A stretch of DNA of 64,000 bases, from NCBI GenBank assembly GCA_016861185.1, contig BOKW01000004.1, positions 1 through 64,000 of the forward strand, given 5' to 3'. A program made the translations under genes and the position numbers. Every line of letters starts with the position of its first letter. Positions within the stretch are counted from its first letter, which is position 1. The notes under the pieces were generated by a model, which saw nothing but the letters and a program-made list of their open reading frames with translations, did no database searches and was not told the DNA's origin. This document shows, one piece after another, positions 38,458 to 47,274 of the stretch. The stretch is from Betaproteobacteria bacterium. Lineage in GTDB: Bacteria; Pseudomonadota; Gammaproteobacteria; Burkholderiales; Burkholderiaceae_F.

Positions 38458-39297
38458 TCAGGCCGCCTCGCGCAGCGGCGCCAGCGCCGCCTGCAGCGCG
38501 ACCTCTGCGTCCATGAAGCCGGCGATCCGCGCGTTGACGATGGGCGCGTGCGTCACCGGACCCAGATGGCCCATGCCGGGCAGCATTTCGTGGTGCGCAT
38601 AGGGCAGCGCGTAGCGCAGCAGTTCGCCGATGCGCCGGGTCGCGCCGACCGTCCGCGCGCCGGTCAGGAACAGCATCGGCATGCGCAACTGCGCGATCCG
38701 CGCACGATCGAGCGTGTCGTAGAACAGCGCGTGGAAATGCGCCTCGACCGCCGGCATGCGCGCAGCCACCGCCTGCTGGCGCGTCACCGGCAGCGCGTCC
38801 CACGCACCCTCGCCCGACCAGAAGTCGACGAAACGCCGCGCCGCTTCGTGCGCGTCGCCGCGCGCGAGCCAGTTGCGGATCGACGCCGCGGTGGCGAGCA
38901 CGTCCTGCGCCGGCGCATGCCGCGCGTTGTAGTCGAACAGCAGCCGGAACAGCACGGGTTCGTGGACGACCACGCTGCGCACGCGCGTCGGATACGTCGC
39001 CGCGAGCTTCAGCGCGACCGCGCCGCCGTACGAATGGCCGACGAGATGCACGCCGTCCTCGGCCGCGTGCAGCAGCGGCTCGACGAGCGCCGCTTCGTCG
39101 GCGAGCGTCATCCGCGCCGGCCCGCTCCACGCGGGCGTGGCGCCGTGGCCGTGGAAATCGACCGCGTGCAGGCGGAAACGCCCCTGCAGACTGTCGACGA
39201 GCGCGTCCCATTGGCGCGAAGAGCTGCCGCTCGAGTGCAGCAGTACGACCTCGGGTCCTTGGCCCGCGCTGCGTACGTTGGGTTTGGTGCGGATCAT
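38458..39297 (-). CDS. Alpha/beta-fold hydrolase
   Basis: A 279-residue enzyme with an alpha/beta-hydrolase core: VVLLHSSGSSSRQWDAL for the oxyanion hole, nucleophile Ser in VHLVGHSYGGAVALKLA, acid at FLTGART, and His in LPGMGHLGPVTHA. Such proteins cleave esters, C-C bonds or thioesters; the substrate is unknown. ATG 39297 is preceded by GGAGGAG. It is the last gene of the leftward five-gene cluster, 53 bp after DUF4242, and convergent with trmB. Confidence 0.88.
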   Translation of the reverse strand: MIRTKPNVRSAGQGPEVVLLHSSGSSSRQWDALVDSLQGRFRLHAVDFHGHGATPAWSGPARMTLADEAALVEPLLHAAEDGVHLVGHSYGGAVALKLAATYPTRVRSVVVHEPVLFRLLFDYNARHAPAQDVLATAASIRNWLARGDAHEAARRFVDFWSGEGAWDALPVTRQQAVAARMPAVEAHFHALFYDTLDRARIAQLRMPMLFLTGARTVGATRRIGELLRYALPYAHHEMLPGMGHLGPVTHAPIVNARIAGFMDAEVALQAALAPLREAA

Positions 39298-39350
39298 TTC
39301 GTTCTCCTCCGGTCGGGGTGCGCGGCGCGCCGGGCGGCGCGCCGCGCGGT

Positions 39351-39629
39351 TCAGGCGGGCGCCATCGTCGGGTCGATGACGCTGCGGATCTCGACGATGC
39401 GGTTGGCGGGGAAGCCGCTGCGCTTGGCGTGCTCGCGGATCACGTCCTCGTTGGTGGCGCGGTAGACGCAGTAGGTCTTGTCGCCGGCGACGTACGAGTG
39501 GACCCACTGGATGCCGACGCCGAGCGCGTCCAGCACGTTCTTCGACTTCTGCGCGATCGCGCAGAAGCCTTCGACCGTGTTGGCGCCGATGCCGGGGACT
39601 TCGCGTTCGATGATGTAGCTCTTCAACAT
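39351..39629 (-). CDS. DUF4242 family small protein
   Basis: A 92-residue protein with a ferredoxin-like pattern: SYIIEREVPGIGANTVEGF, then VQWVHSYVAGDKTYCVYRA. DUF4242 proteins (SCO4226-type, also called nickel-binding) are small dimeric proteins of uncertain function, related in fold to antibiotic-biosynthesis monooxygenases. ATG 39629 has AGGAG upstream. It sits between the methyltransferase and the hydrolase, in the same operon. Confidence 0.8.
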   Translation of the reverse strand: MLKSYIIEREVPGIGANTVEGFCAIAQKSKNVLDALGVGIQWVHSYVAGDKTYCVYRATNEDVIREHAKRSGFPANRIVEIRSVIDPTMAPA

Positions 39630-39689
39630 GGCATTGCTCCTCGAAAGTGTCCTTCCGCTCGCGCGGAAGGCGGGTTGATGAAACGGCTC

Positions 39690-40478
39690 CTACTCGGGTT
39701 TGCGCGCGTACAACGTGACCGCGTAGACGCGCAGCGACTTGCCGAACTTGCGGTCGAGCGGCGTGCCCTCGAAGCAACGCACGCTCTCGACGATGCGCGC
39801 GTCGGTCAGCCCGGCCGCGGCGACGTGCGCGAGCAGCGCGTCCTCGGTCAGCGCGCCGCCGACGCAGAACGCCCACAGGTCGGGGTCGGCGCGCGCCTCC
39901 GGCGCGAGTTCGCGCGACAGCGCAACGTCGGCCAGTTGCAGCACGCCGCCGGGCCTGAGCACGCGGTGGACTTCGGCGAACACGCGCGCCTTGTCCGGCG
40001 CGAGGTTGACCACACCGTTGGAGATCACGACGTCCACGCGGGCGTCGGCCACCGGCAGTTCCTCGAACAGGCCCTGCCGCAGTTCGATGCGCCCGGCCAG
40101 CCCCGCTTCGTGCGCGGCGGCTGCCGCGTGCTCCAGCATCGCCGGCGTCATGTCCACGCCGATCGCCCGGCCCGCAGGGCCCGCGGCCTGCGCCGCCAGC
40201 AGCAGATCCATGCCGGCGCCGCACGCGTGATCGAGCACGACCGCGCCGGCGGGAATCGGCGCGACGCGGTGCGGGTTGCCCACGCCGGCGAAGCGCGCAG
40301 TGCACGCCGCCGGCAGCGCAGCGACCTCCTGCCGGTCGTAGCCGAGCACCTCGACCGCGTAGGCGGCGCCGGTGCGGAAGTGGAAGCCGCTCGCCGGCGC
40401 GCGCGCGACGCGCTCGTAGGTGTCGTGCACCTTGCGCCGCAGTTCGTCGGCGTCGAAGGCGACCGTGCAGGCGGTCAT
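39690..40478 (-). CDS. SAM-dependent methyltransferase, ArsM-like fold
   Basis: A 262-residue class I methyltransferase. The N-terminus (VHDTYERVARAP, then YDRQEVAALPAACTARFAGV) and the GNP before motif I resemble arsenite methyltransferase ArsM. Motif I is VVLDHACGAGMDLLLAAQ, with IGVDMTPAM next, and the acceptor loop VISNGVVNLAPDK is typical of that group. It lacks the conserved ArsM cysteines in the usual places (CTAR has one). So it is better called an ArsM-like methyltransferase of unknown substrate, despite an ars operon elsewhere in the window. ATG 40478; 14 bp after the diiron gene. Confidence 0.8.
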   Translation of the reverse strand: MTACTVAFDADELRRKVHDTYERVARAPASGFHFRTGAAYAVEVLGYDRQEVAALPAACTARFAGVGNPHRVAPIPAGAVVLDHACGAGMDLLLAAQAAGPAGRAIGVDMTPAMLEHAAAAAHEAGLAGRIELRQGLFEELPVADARVDVVISNGVVNLAPDKARVFAEVHRVLRPGGVLQLADVALSRELAPEARADPDLWAFCVGGALTEDALLAHVAAAGLTDARIVESVRCFEGTPLDRKFGKSLRVYAVTLYARKPE

Positions 40479-40492
40479 GGCGGCCGTCCGAC

Positions 40493-41461
40493 TCAGTGCG
40501 CGACCGACGCCATGATCGGCGTCAGCGCGCGGCCGATGCGGTCGAACTGCGCGGGCGTGATCTTGGCGCCGAGCGCCTTCTGGAAGCGCTCGTCCTGCAC
40601 GCCGCTCACGATGTACTGCCAGCGATACGCGGCCAACAGCGTCGCCTCGACCTGCGCGATCTGCGCCTCGGTGTAGGTGCGGCCGCCGGCGCGCGCGAAG
40701 TACCGTGCGTCGGCTTCCGCCTGCGCCTGCAGGATGCCGTCGACCCCGGCGACCAGCTCGATCAGCTCGTCGACCGCGCGGTCGCGTTCGGCCGGCAAGA
40801 GCTTCGCGTCCTCGCGCTCCCACTCCAGCTCGTCGAGGATCGCGTGCTGCGACTCCTCCTTCGCGTGGTACAGGAACACGTCCTTCCACAGCGGCGACAG
40901 CGCCTCGTCCGGATCGATGCTCTGGTGGTAGTGCGACAGCACGAAGATCTCGATGTGGCACACCAGCGCGAGCACGGCCCAGGTCGACTTGCCGAGCACG
41001 AAGCGCGCGACGTCGTTCGGCCGCGCGACGTACTCGTAGCCGGCCGGCATGCCCTGCGCGGCCATCGCGTCGAGGCGGCGGAACAGCTCCTGGTGCTTCA
41101 GCTCCTCGTCGGTGAAGCGCACCAGCGCCTCGAACGCGGCCTGGTCGCCGAGCCAGTGGTCGCGGCTGACCTCGGCGATCTTCGGACCGATGAAGCGCTC
41201 GACCAGGCCGAAGGTGTTGGCGTACGTGCGGCCCTGGATCTGGCTCAGGAGGCGGTGCTCGGCGGGCGTGATGAACTTCAGCCCACCCAACCGCGCGAGG
41301 GCGTCGGGCAGGAACTTCTTGCCGAAGTCGAACTGGCGGCCGCGGATCACGTCGCGGTCGATGTCCCAGCGCACGCGCTTGGAGACTTCGACGCACTTCG
41401 CGTAACGGTTGCCCTCGGTGCGCGCGCCCTGCGCGCGGCCGGCTTCTGCGACAACTTCCAT
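40493..41461 (-). CDS. Ferritin-like diiron protein, putative oxygenase
   Basis: A 322-residue mostly helical protein. Two E-x-x-H-type motifs appear: FTDEELKHQELFRRLD near residue 120 and LYHAKEESQHAILDELE near 200. Together these are consistent with a carboxylate-bridged diiron site in a four-helix bundle, as in ferritin-like oxygenases such as AurF. The N-terminus (WDIDRDVIRGRQFDFGKKFLP) matches the same uncharacterised group. It probably activates O2 to oxidise an organic substrate that is later methylated and hydrolysed by the next genes (inference from context). ATG 41461 has GGAGG upstream, and it is followed by the methyltransferase. Confidence 0.75.
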   Translation of the reverse strand: MEVVAEAGRAQGARTEGNRYAKCVEVSKRVRWDIDRDVIRGRQFDFGKKFLPDALARLGGLKFITPAEHRLLSQIQGRTYANTFGLVERFIGPKIAEVSRDHWLGDQAAFEALVRFTDEELKHQELFRRLDAMAAQGMPAGYEYVARPNDVARFVLGKSTWAVLALVCHIEIFVLSHYHQSIDPDEALSPLWKDVFLYHAKEESQHAILDELEWEREDAKLLPAERDRAVDELIELVAGVDGILQAQAEADARYFARAGGRTYTEAQIAQVEATLLAAYRWQYIVSGVQDERFQKALGAKITPAQFDRIGRALTPIMASVAH

Positions 41462-41500
41462 GGTGTGACCTCCGTCTGGAGTGGTGGTGGAAAAAGCGGT

Positions 41501-42037
41501 TCAGATCGGCAGCGTGTGCAGCGAAAGCAGCACGCGGCGGCGGTTCGTATCAGCTTCGCGCGCCAGTTCGGCAGCGATCGATCCCAGCTCGCTGCGGTGC
41601 AGGCCGAGATCGCTGAGCGTGCGGTCGTCGAGCTGCGCGAGCTCAGCGCGGGCGGCGCGCGCCATGCGGCCGGCGCGCCACTTGGCGGCCGCGCCGCGCA
41701 GCGCGTCGGCCGCGAGATCGGCGAAGGCGCGCGCGATCTGCGCAAACGAGGCGCGGTGCGGCGCATCGACGAACTGCGCAAGCGCCTCGCCCGCTTCGAC
41801 CCGTGCGGCTGCTGGCGGCGCGCCGGACAGGTCGGCGGCGCCGAAGCCGTTGGCGGCGACGGCGCGGCGCGCCCAAGCGTCGATCGCCGACGCGGCGAAC
41901 ACGCCGTCGTTGCTCGCCGCCGGCACGCGCGGCGCGGCCTGCTTGACGCGGCCGAACACGGCCGGCATCGCGAGCACGTCGGACACGACGCTGCCGCCGC
42001 TGGCGGCGAATGACGCTTTCGATTCGATGGTGCGCAT
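41501..42037 (-). CDS. DUF1127-containing protein
   Basis: A 178-residue protein. Its C-terminal 45 residues (AELAQLDDRTLSDLGLHRSELGSIAAEL) are a DUF1127/YjiS domain, a small Arg-rich module that in some bacteria binds RNA or affects phosphate and carbon metabolism. DUF1127 proteins are usually 50-90 residues; this one carries about 120 extra Ala-rich residues in front. ATG 42037 is preceded by GGAG. It heads the leftward five-gene cluster and is divergent from the response regulator, with 214 bp between starts. Confidence 0.72.
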   Translation of the reverse strand: MRTIESKASFAASGGSVVSDVLAMPAVFGRVKQAAPRVPAASNDGVFAASAIDAWARRAVAANGFGAADLSGAPPAAARVEAGEALAQFVDAPHRASFAQIARAFADLAADALRGAAAKWRAGRMARAARAELAQLDDRTLSDLGLHRSELGSIAAELAREADTNRRRVLLSLHTLPI

Positions 42038-42161
42038 GGTCTTCTCCCGGTTCGTCCGCGACGGTCGCCGCGGCGTGGATGACGGTGCGCACTCTAGGCA
42101 GCGCCGGTATCGCGCCGCTTTCAGTTCGGAATCAGTTGGTATCGCTGTGTAATCGTGCGAA

Positions 42162-42190
42162 TGGGCATGCGCGGGGCGCGTTCCTATAAT
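42162..42190 (+). promoter_or_regulatory. Candidate sigma-70 promoter for the two-component pair
   Basis: A TATAAT hexamer at 42185-42190 is preceded at 17-bp spacing by TGGGCA (42162-42167), a 4-of-6 match to TTGACA. It lies 62 bp before the response-regulator ATG, in the 214-bp divergent gap. The placement is right, but the -35 element is weak. Confidence 0.5.
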
Positions 42191-42251
42191 CGCCACCCGA
42201 ACCCGACGCGAACCAGGAGCCGGGCCGCAGCGCAGAACCCGGGAAACCGCG

Positions 42252-42968
42252 ATGGCCAACGGACGCGTGCTGATCGTCGACGACGACCCCGACGTGCGAC
42301 AGATGCTGGCGACCTATCTCGCCGGGCACGACTACGCGGTCGAGGCGGTGGAAAGCGGCGCGGCAATGCGTGCAGCGCTCCAACGGCAGGTGCCCGACGT
42401 CGTGCTGCTCGACGTAGGGCTGCCCGGCGAGGATGGGTTGTCGCTGGCGCGCTTCCTGCGCGAACGCTACCGCGTCGGCATCATCATGGTCACCGCGGCC
42501 GACGGCGTGGTGGACCGCATCGTCGGACTCGAAGTCGGCGCCGACGACTACATCGCCAAGCCGTTCGACCCGCGCGAGCTGCGCGCGCGCATCAAGAGCG
42601 TGCTGCGCCGGCTGCAGGGTGCGGCGGGGCCGGCGCCCGCGCAGCCGCAGGCTGCGCAGCGCGTGCGCATCGGCCGCTGCACGCTCGACCTGCGTTCGCG
42701 CCAGCTTTTCGACGTCGACGGGCGCGACGTGCCGATCACCGCGATGGAGTTCGACCTGCTGAAGACCTTCGTCGACCACCCGAACCAGGTGCTCACGCGC
42801 GACCGGCTGCTGACGCTGACGCGCAATCGCGAGTGGGAGCCGTTCGACCGCTCGATCGACATCCGCATCGCGCGGCTGCGGCGCAAGGTCGAGGCCGACC
42901 CGGAGAACCCGGCGTCGATCCGCACCGTGCGCGGTGCCGGCTACATGTTCGTACCGCCGGCCGGGTGA
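42252..42968 (+). CDS. OmpR-family response regulator
   Basis: A 238-residue two-domain regulator. The receiver domain (VLIVDDDPDVRQML start, phospho-Asp in VVLLDVGLPGEDG near residue 54, Lys in YIAKPFDPREL) is followed by a winged helix Trans_reg_C domain (LTLTRNREWEPFDRSIDIRIA, RTVRGAGYMF). Phosphorylation would promote dimer binding to promoter repeats. The kinase gene follows after 118 bp on the same strand, making it the likely cognate pair. It is divergent from the DUF1127 cluster, which is a plausible target. Confidence 0.93.
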   Translation: MANGRVLIVDDDPDVRQMLATYLAGHDYAVEAVESGAAMRAALQRQVPDVVLLDVGLPGEDGLSLARFLRERYRVGIIMVTAADGVVDRIVGLEVGADDYIAKPFDPRELRARIKSVLRRLQGAAGPAPAQPQAAQRVRIGRCTLDLRSRQLFDVDGRDVPITAMEFDLLKTFVDHPNQVLTRDRLLTLTRNREWEPFDRSIDIRIARLRRKVEADPENPASIRTVRGAGYMFVPPAG

Positions 42969-43086
42969 CACCGCGCGCCGCGTTGCCGGCGCGTATCGCT
43001 CTGTTTCAGTCGTGTAACCGCGCTCCCCGGCGCCGCTGCGCGCTCCTACACTGGAACCGTCCCCACACCGGTCGCACCGACGCGCG

Positions 43087-46000
43087 ATGAACGACACCCA
43101 GCATCCGCCGCAGCCCGCCGGCACCGAGGTCGGATCGCTGCGCGACGTGCTCGCCAAGACCACCGCGGCGGCGCTGGCGGTGTCGAGCGCCGAGCCGGGT
43201 CGCGTGTTCGAGGACCTGGCGCACGCGCTCGCCCGCATCCTCGGCGTCGACGCCGCGCTGATCGCCGAGTTCAGCGACGCCGGCCGCACGCGCATGCGCA
43301 CGCTGGCGACCGTACTCGACGGCCGCCTGCTGCGCTCCTTCGAATACGAAGTTGCGCTGACGCCGTGCCGCCACATCGTCGGCCGCGAATCGCGCTTCGT
43401 CGCCTCCGGCGTGCGACCGGAGTTCAGGCCGGGAACGATGTTCAGCGAGCTGGGCTTCGACTCGTACGCCGGCTACTCCCTGCTCGGCGCCGACGGCGCG
43501 CAGCTCGGCATCATCGTCGCGCTCGACCGCAAGCCGATGACCGATCGCCCGCTGACGGAGGCGCTGCTGAAGATCTTCGCGGTGCGCGCCGCCGCGGAGA
43601 TCGAGCGCGGCCGCGCCGAGGCGAGCTACCGCGCGATCTTCGACGCCGCCGAGGACGCGATCTTCATCCACGACTGGGAAACCGGCGCGATCGTCGACGT
43701 CAACGACAAGGCCGCACAGGTCTACGGCTACACGCGCGAGCAGATGCGCACGCTGCGCGTCGCCGACTTCAGCTCGGGCGAGCCGCCGTACACGGAAGAG
43801 GACGCGCTGCGCTGGATCGCACTGGCGCGCCGGGGCCAGCCGGTGCGCTTCGAGTGGCGCCGCCGCAACCGCGACGGCAGCCTGCACTGGGACGAGGTGT
43901 GTCTGAAGCCGGTGCAGATCGCCGGCCGCCCGCACGTCCTCGCCTTCACGCGCGAGATCACCGAACGCAAGGCCGCGCTCGAGGCGCTCGCGCAGCGCGA
44001 AGAGCAGTACCGCGAGATCTTCAACGCCAGCGCCGACGCGCTCGTGCTGTGGAGTCCGGAGCTGCGGATCGTCGACGTCAATCCGGCATTCCTGCGCGTC
44101 TACGGCTTCACGCGCGAGCAGATCGTCGGCCAGAGCTATCCGGAGCACTTCCCGCGCGACTACGTCGGTGCACGGCTGCAGTTGGTCCGCCGCGCGCTGG
44201 CGGGCGACACCTGCGAGCTGCAGACGCGCGCCCACCGCGCCGACGGCACGCCGTTCGACGTCGAGCTGCGCGTGATCCCGATCCGCCACCGCGGCGAGCC
44301 GCACGTGCTGGCGATCGCGCGCGACATCACCGAACGGCGCCGCGCCGAGGACGCGCTGCGCGCGAGCGAGGCGCGCTACCGGCTGCTGTTCGAAACCGAG
44401 TCCGACGCGATCGTGCTGGTCGACGCCGAGTCGCTGCGGCTCGTCGACGCCAACCAGGCCGCGGTCGAGATGTACGGCTATCCGCGCGAAGAACTGCTGA
44501 CGAAAACCGCGCTCGACGTATCGACCGACCCGGAGTCGACCGCGGCGTCGATCCGCAACAGCACCGGCGCGATCAGCATCCCGCTGCGCTGGCACCGCCG
44601 CCGCGACGGCAGCGTATTCCCGGTCGAGATCAAGGCCAACCGGCTCGTGCTCGGCGGCCGCAAGACCGTCGTCGCGGCGATCCGCGACATCACCGAGCGG
44701 CGCGATCGCGAAGAAGCCCTGCGCCGCAGCGAAGCGCGGCTGCGCGCGACCGTCGAAGCGGCCTTCGACTGTGTCGTCGGTATGGACGCCGAAGGACGCA
44801 TCGTCGAGTTCAATGCCGCCGCGGAACGCACGTTCGGCTACGCGCGTGACCAGGTGATCGGGCAGCCGCTCGCCGACCGCCTGATCCCGCCGGCGCAGCG
44901 CGCCGCCCACGTCGCCGGCATGGCGCGCTACGCGGCGACCGGCGAAGGCCCCTATCTCGGCCGCCGCATTGAAACGGTGGCGATGCGGGCCGACGGCACC
45001 GAGTTCCCGGTCGAGCTGTCGATCGCCGAGGCGCACGGCGCGCAGGAACGCATCTTCGTCGGCTACCTGCGCGACATCACCGACCGCAAGCGCGCCGAGC
45101 AGGCGCTACGCGCGAGCGAGGAGCAGTACCGCGCGATCTTCAACGCGTCGGCCGACGCGATGGTGCTGCGCGACGCCGAGCTGCGGCTGGTCGACGCCAA
45201 CGCCGCCTTCCTGGCGCGCCATGGCGTCCGGCGCGAGGATGTCATCGGCCGCGCCGAGATGGCATTCATCACCCCCGGCAGCGCGCCCGGCGTCGAGCGG
45301 CTGTTGCGCGAGGCGCTCGCCGGCCGCAGCGGCGCAGTCGAGGCGCAAACGATCGCCCACGACGGCGCCGTGCTCGACGTCGAGGTGCGCGCCGTGCCGA
45401 TGCAGTACCGCGGGCGGCCGCACGTGCTGGCGATCGGACGCGACATTACCGACCGCAAGCGCGCCGAGCAGGCGCTGCGCGCGAGCGAGGAGCAGTACCG
45501 CACGGTCTTCAACGCATCGGCCGACGCGTTGATCCTGTGGGACTCGCAGTTGCGCCGGGTCGACGTCAACCCGGCCTACGAACGGATCTTCGGCTGGGCG
45601 CGCGAAGAGGTCGTCGGGCAGCGGTTCGAGCACCGCAACGTCCCGCGCGAATACGCAGATCGCCGGCTCGCGCTGGTGCGGCGCGCGCTCGCCGGCGAGA
45701 TGTGCCACGCCGAACTCGAATCGGTGCGCAAGAACGGCGAACGCTTCCGCGCCGAGATCCACGTGATCCCGATCCGCTATCGCGGCGAGCCGCACGTGCT
45801 CGCGATCGTGCGCGACATCACCGAGCGCCGCCGCGCCGACGAGGAACGCGCGCGGCTCGAGGCGCAGCTTCGCCAGGCGCAGAAGATGGAGGCGATCGGG
45901 CAGTTGACCGGCGGCATCGCGCACGACTTCAACAACATCCTCGCGAGCATCATGGGCTACGTCGTGCTCGCCGAGGAGCGCGCGCAGGACGCGGGCGACG

Positions 46001-47022
46001 ACAAGACCGCCGGCTACCTGGAGCACGCGCTCGACTCGTGCCGGCGCGCGCGTGACCTGATCCAGCAGATGCTGACGTTCTCGCGCGGTCGCCGCGGCGA
46101 GCCGCGCCCGCTGAAGCTGTGCGAACTCGTGCAGGACGCCGCCCCGCTGCTGCGTTCGTCGATGCCGTCGACGATCGCGCTGGACTTCGACTGCGACCGC
46201 GACGCCCCGCCCGTGCTCGCCGACGAGATCCAGGCCGGTCAGGTGCTGCTGAACCTCGCGATCAACGCGCGCGACGCCATCGGCACGACCGGCACGCTGC
46301 GCATCGGCGTGCGGCCGCTGCACGCAAGCGGGCTCGTCTGCACGAGTTGCCGGCGCACCGTCGACGGCCGTTTCGTCGAGCTGGCCGTAGCCGACGACGG
46401 CTGCGGGATCGAGCCGGCGGTCGTCGATCGGATCTTCGAACCGTTTTTTTCGACGAAAGACACCGGCAAAGGCAGCGGCATGGGACTGTCGATGGTGCAC
46501 GGGATCGTGCACGAACACGGCGGCCATGTCGTCGTCGAAACCGCGCCCGGCCGCGGCTCGGTGTTCCGCGTGCTGCTGCCGGCGCTGCTCGGCGACGACG
46601 TCGGCGCGTCGGCGGAACCCGCCGCCCGCCGCGCGGCGAAGGCGCGCAAACTGCGCGGCCGCGTGCTGCTGGTCGACGACGAGGATTCGGTCCGCAACGT
46701 GATGCAGGAACGCCTGCGGACCTGGGGCCTGGACGTGGAGGTCGCGTCCGACGCGGCGACCGCGCGCGCCGCCTTCGACGCCGCCGGCGCCGCGATCGAC
46801 GCGGTGATCACCGACCAGACGATGCCGCACGAAACGGGGCTGGACCTCGCGCGCGCGCTGCGGTCGCGTCGCGCCGACCTGCCGGTGATCCTGTACACCG
46901 GCTACGCCGACGAGCTGACCGCCGCGCAGGCGCAGGCCGCCGGTGTGCGCCTGCTGCTGCGCAAGCCGGTCGAGCCGGCCGAACTGCGCGCGGCGCTGGA
47001 GCGCGTGCTGCCGGCGGACTGA
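43087..47022 (+). CDS. GAF/multi-PAS hybrid sensor histidine kinase with receiver domain
   Basis: A 1311-residue cytoplasmic kinase with no membrane segments. Order: GAF-like domain about 20-170, six PAS/PAC units about 175-920, HisKA with the phospho-His in GGIAHDFNNIL at residue 946, HATPase with EIQAGQVLLNLAINARDAI and GKGSGMGLSMVHG about 1050-1165, and a receiver domain about 1195-1311 with phospho-Asp 1243 in VITDQTMPHETG. The PAS units share nearly repeated linkers (ASEEQYR), and units 5 and 6 are very alike in DNA (around 45070-45160 and 45440-45530). Signals are unknown; PAS domains may bind haem, flavin or small ligands. It probably phosphorylates the adjacent OmpR-type regulator. 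Confidence 0.92.
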   Translation: MNDTQHPPQPAGTEVGSLRDVLAKTTAAALAVSSAEPGRVFEDLAHALARILGVDAALIAEFSDAGRTRMRTLATVLDGRLLRSFEYEVALTPCRHIVGRESRFVASGVRPEFRPGTMFSELGFDSYAGYSLLGADGAQLGIIVALDRKPMTDRPLTEALLKIFAVRAAAEIERGRAEASYRAIFDAAEDAIFIHDWETGAIVDVNDKAAQVYGYTREQMRTLRVADFSSGEPPYTEEDALRWIALARRGQPVRFEWRRRNRDGSLHWDEVCLKPVQIAGRPHVLAFTREITERKAALEALAQREEQYREIFNASADALVLWSPELRIVDVNPAFLRVYGFTREQIVGQSYPEHFPRDYVGARLQLVRRALAGDTCELQTRAHRADGTPFDVELRVIPIRHRGEPHVLAIARDITERRRAEDALRASEARYRLLFETESDAIVLVDAESLRLVDANQAAVEMYGYPREELLTKTALDVSTDPESTAASIRNSTGAISIPLRWHRRRDGSVFPVEIKANRLVLGGRKTVVAAIRDITERRDREEALRRSEARLRATVEAAFDCVVGMDAEGRIVEFNAAAERTFGYARDQVIGQPLADRLIPPAQRAAHVAGMARYAATGEGPYLGRRIETVAMRADGTEFPVELSIAEAHGAQERIFVGYLRDITDRKRAEQALRASEEQYRAIFNASADAMVLRDAELRLVDANAAFLARHGVRREDVIGRAEMAFITPGSAPGVERLLREALAGRSGAVEAQTIAHDGAVLDVEVRAVPMQYRGRPHVLAIGRDITDRKRAEQALRASEEQYRTVFNASADALILWDSQLRRVDVNPAYERIFGWAREEVVGQRFEHRNVPREYADRRLALVRRALAGEMCHAELESVRKNGERFRAEIHVIPIRYRGEPHVLAIVRDITERRRADEERARLEAQLRQAQKMEAIGQLTGGIAHDFNNILASIMGYVVLAEERAQDAGDDKTAGYLEHALDSCRRARDLIQQMLTFSRGRRGEPRPLKLCELVQDAAPLLRSSMPSTIALDFDCDRDAPPVLADEIQAGQVLLNLAINARDAIGTTGTLRIGVRPLHASGLVCTSCRRTVDGRFVELAVADDGCGIEPAVVDRIFEPFFSTKDTGKGSGMGLSMVHGIVHEHGGHVVVETAPGRGSVFRVLLPALLGDDVGASAEPAARRAAKARKLRGRVLLVDDEDSVRNVMQERLRTWGLDVEVASDAATARAAFDAAGAAIDAVITDQTMPHETGLDLARALRSRRADLPVILYTGYADELTAAQAQAAGVRLLLRKPVEPAELRAALERVLPAD

Positions 47023-47050
47023 CCGGGGCGCGGCGCCGCCTCATCCAAGC

Positions 47051-47217
47051 TCGTCCCCCTTTCGTAAAGTGGGACTGGAGGGGGAATCCGATCCACACGC
47101 ACCGAAGGTGCGTCTGTGCTCGTCCCCCTTTTGTAAAGGGGGACAGGAGGGGGATTTCACAGCGTCGGCCCGTGGGCGATCGAGAAATCCCCCCTGCCCC
47201 CCTTTTTCAAAGGGGGG
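47051..47217. repeat. Structured CCCCCTTT/AAAGGGGG repeat, copy 2 (partly doubled)
   Basis: Contains CTCGTCCCCCTTTCGTAAAG, then the ACGCACC-GAA-GGTGCGT hairpin, a second CCCCCTTTTGTAAAGGGGG, a GGGGGATTT arm, spacer, and GAAATCCCCCCTG followed by CCCCTTTTTCAAAGGGG. This matches copy 1 (35828-35951) in order, with an extra leading half unit. Further C-rich hairpin remnants run to about 47265. It sits between the convergent kinase and macro-domain genes, a good place for a bidirectional terminator. Confidence 0.75.
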
Positions 47218-47274
47218 CTCAGGCGGTGGCCGGCTGCCCCCCCTTTTTTCAAACGGGGTTCGGACCGTGGGCGG

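Noticed and set aside
39690..40478. Arsenite methyltransferase arsM
   Set aside because: The fold is similar, but the required cysteines are missing and the gene is far from the ars operon.
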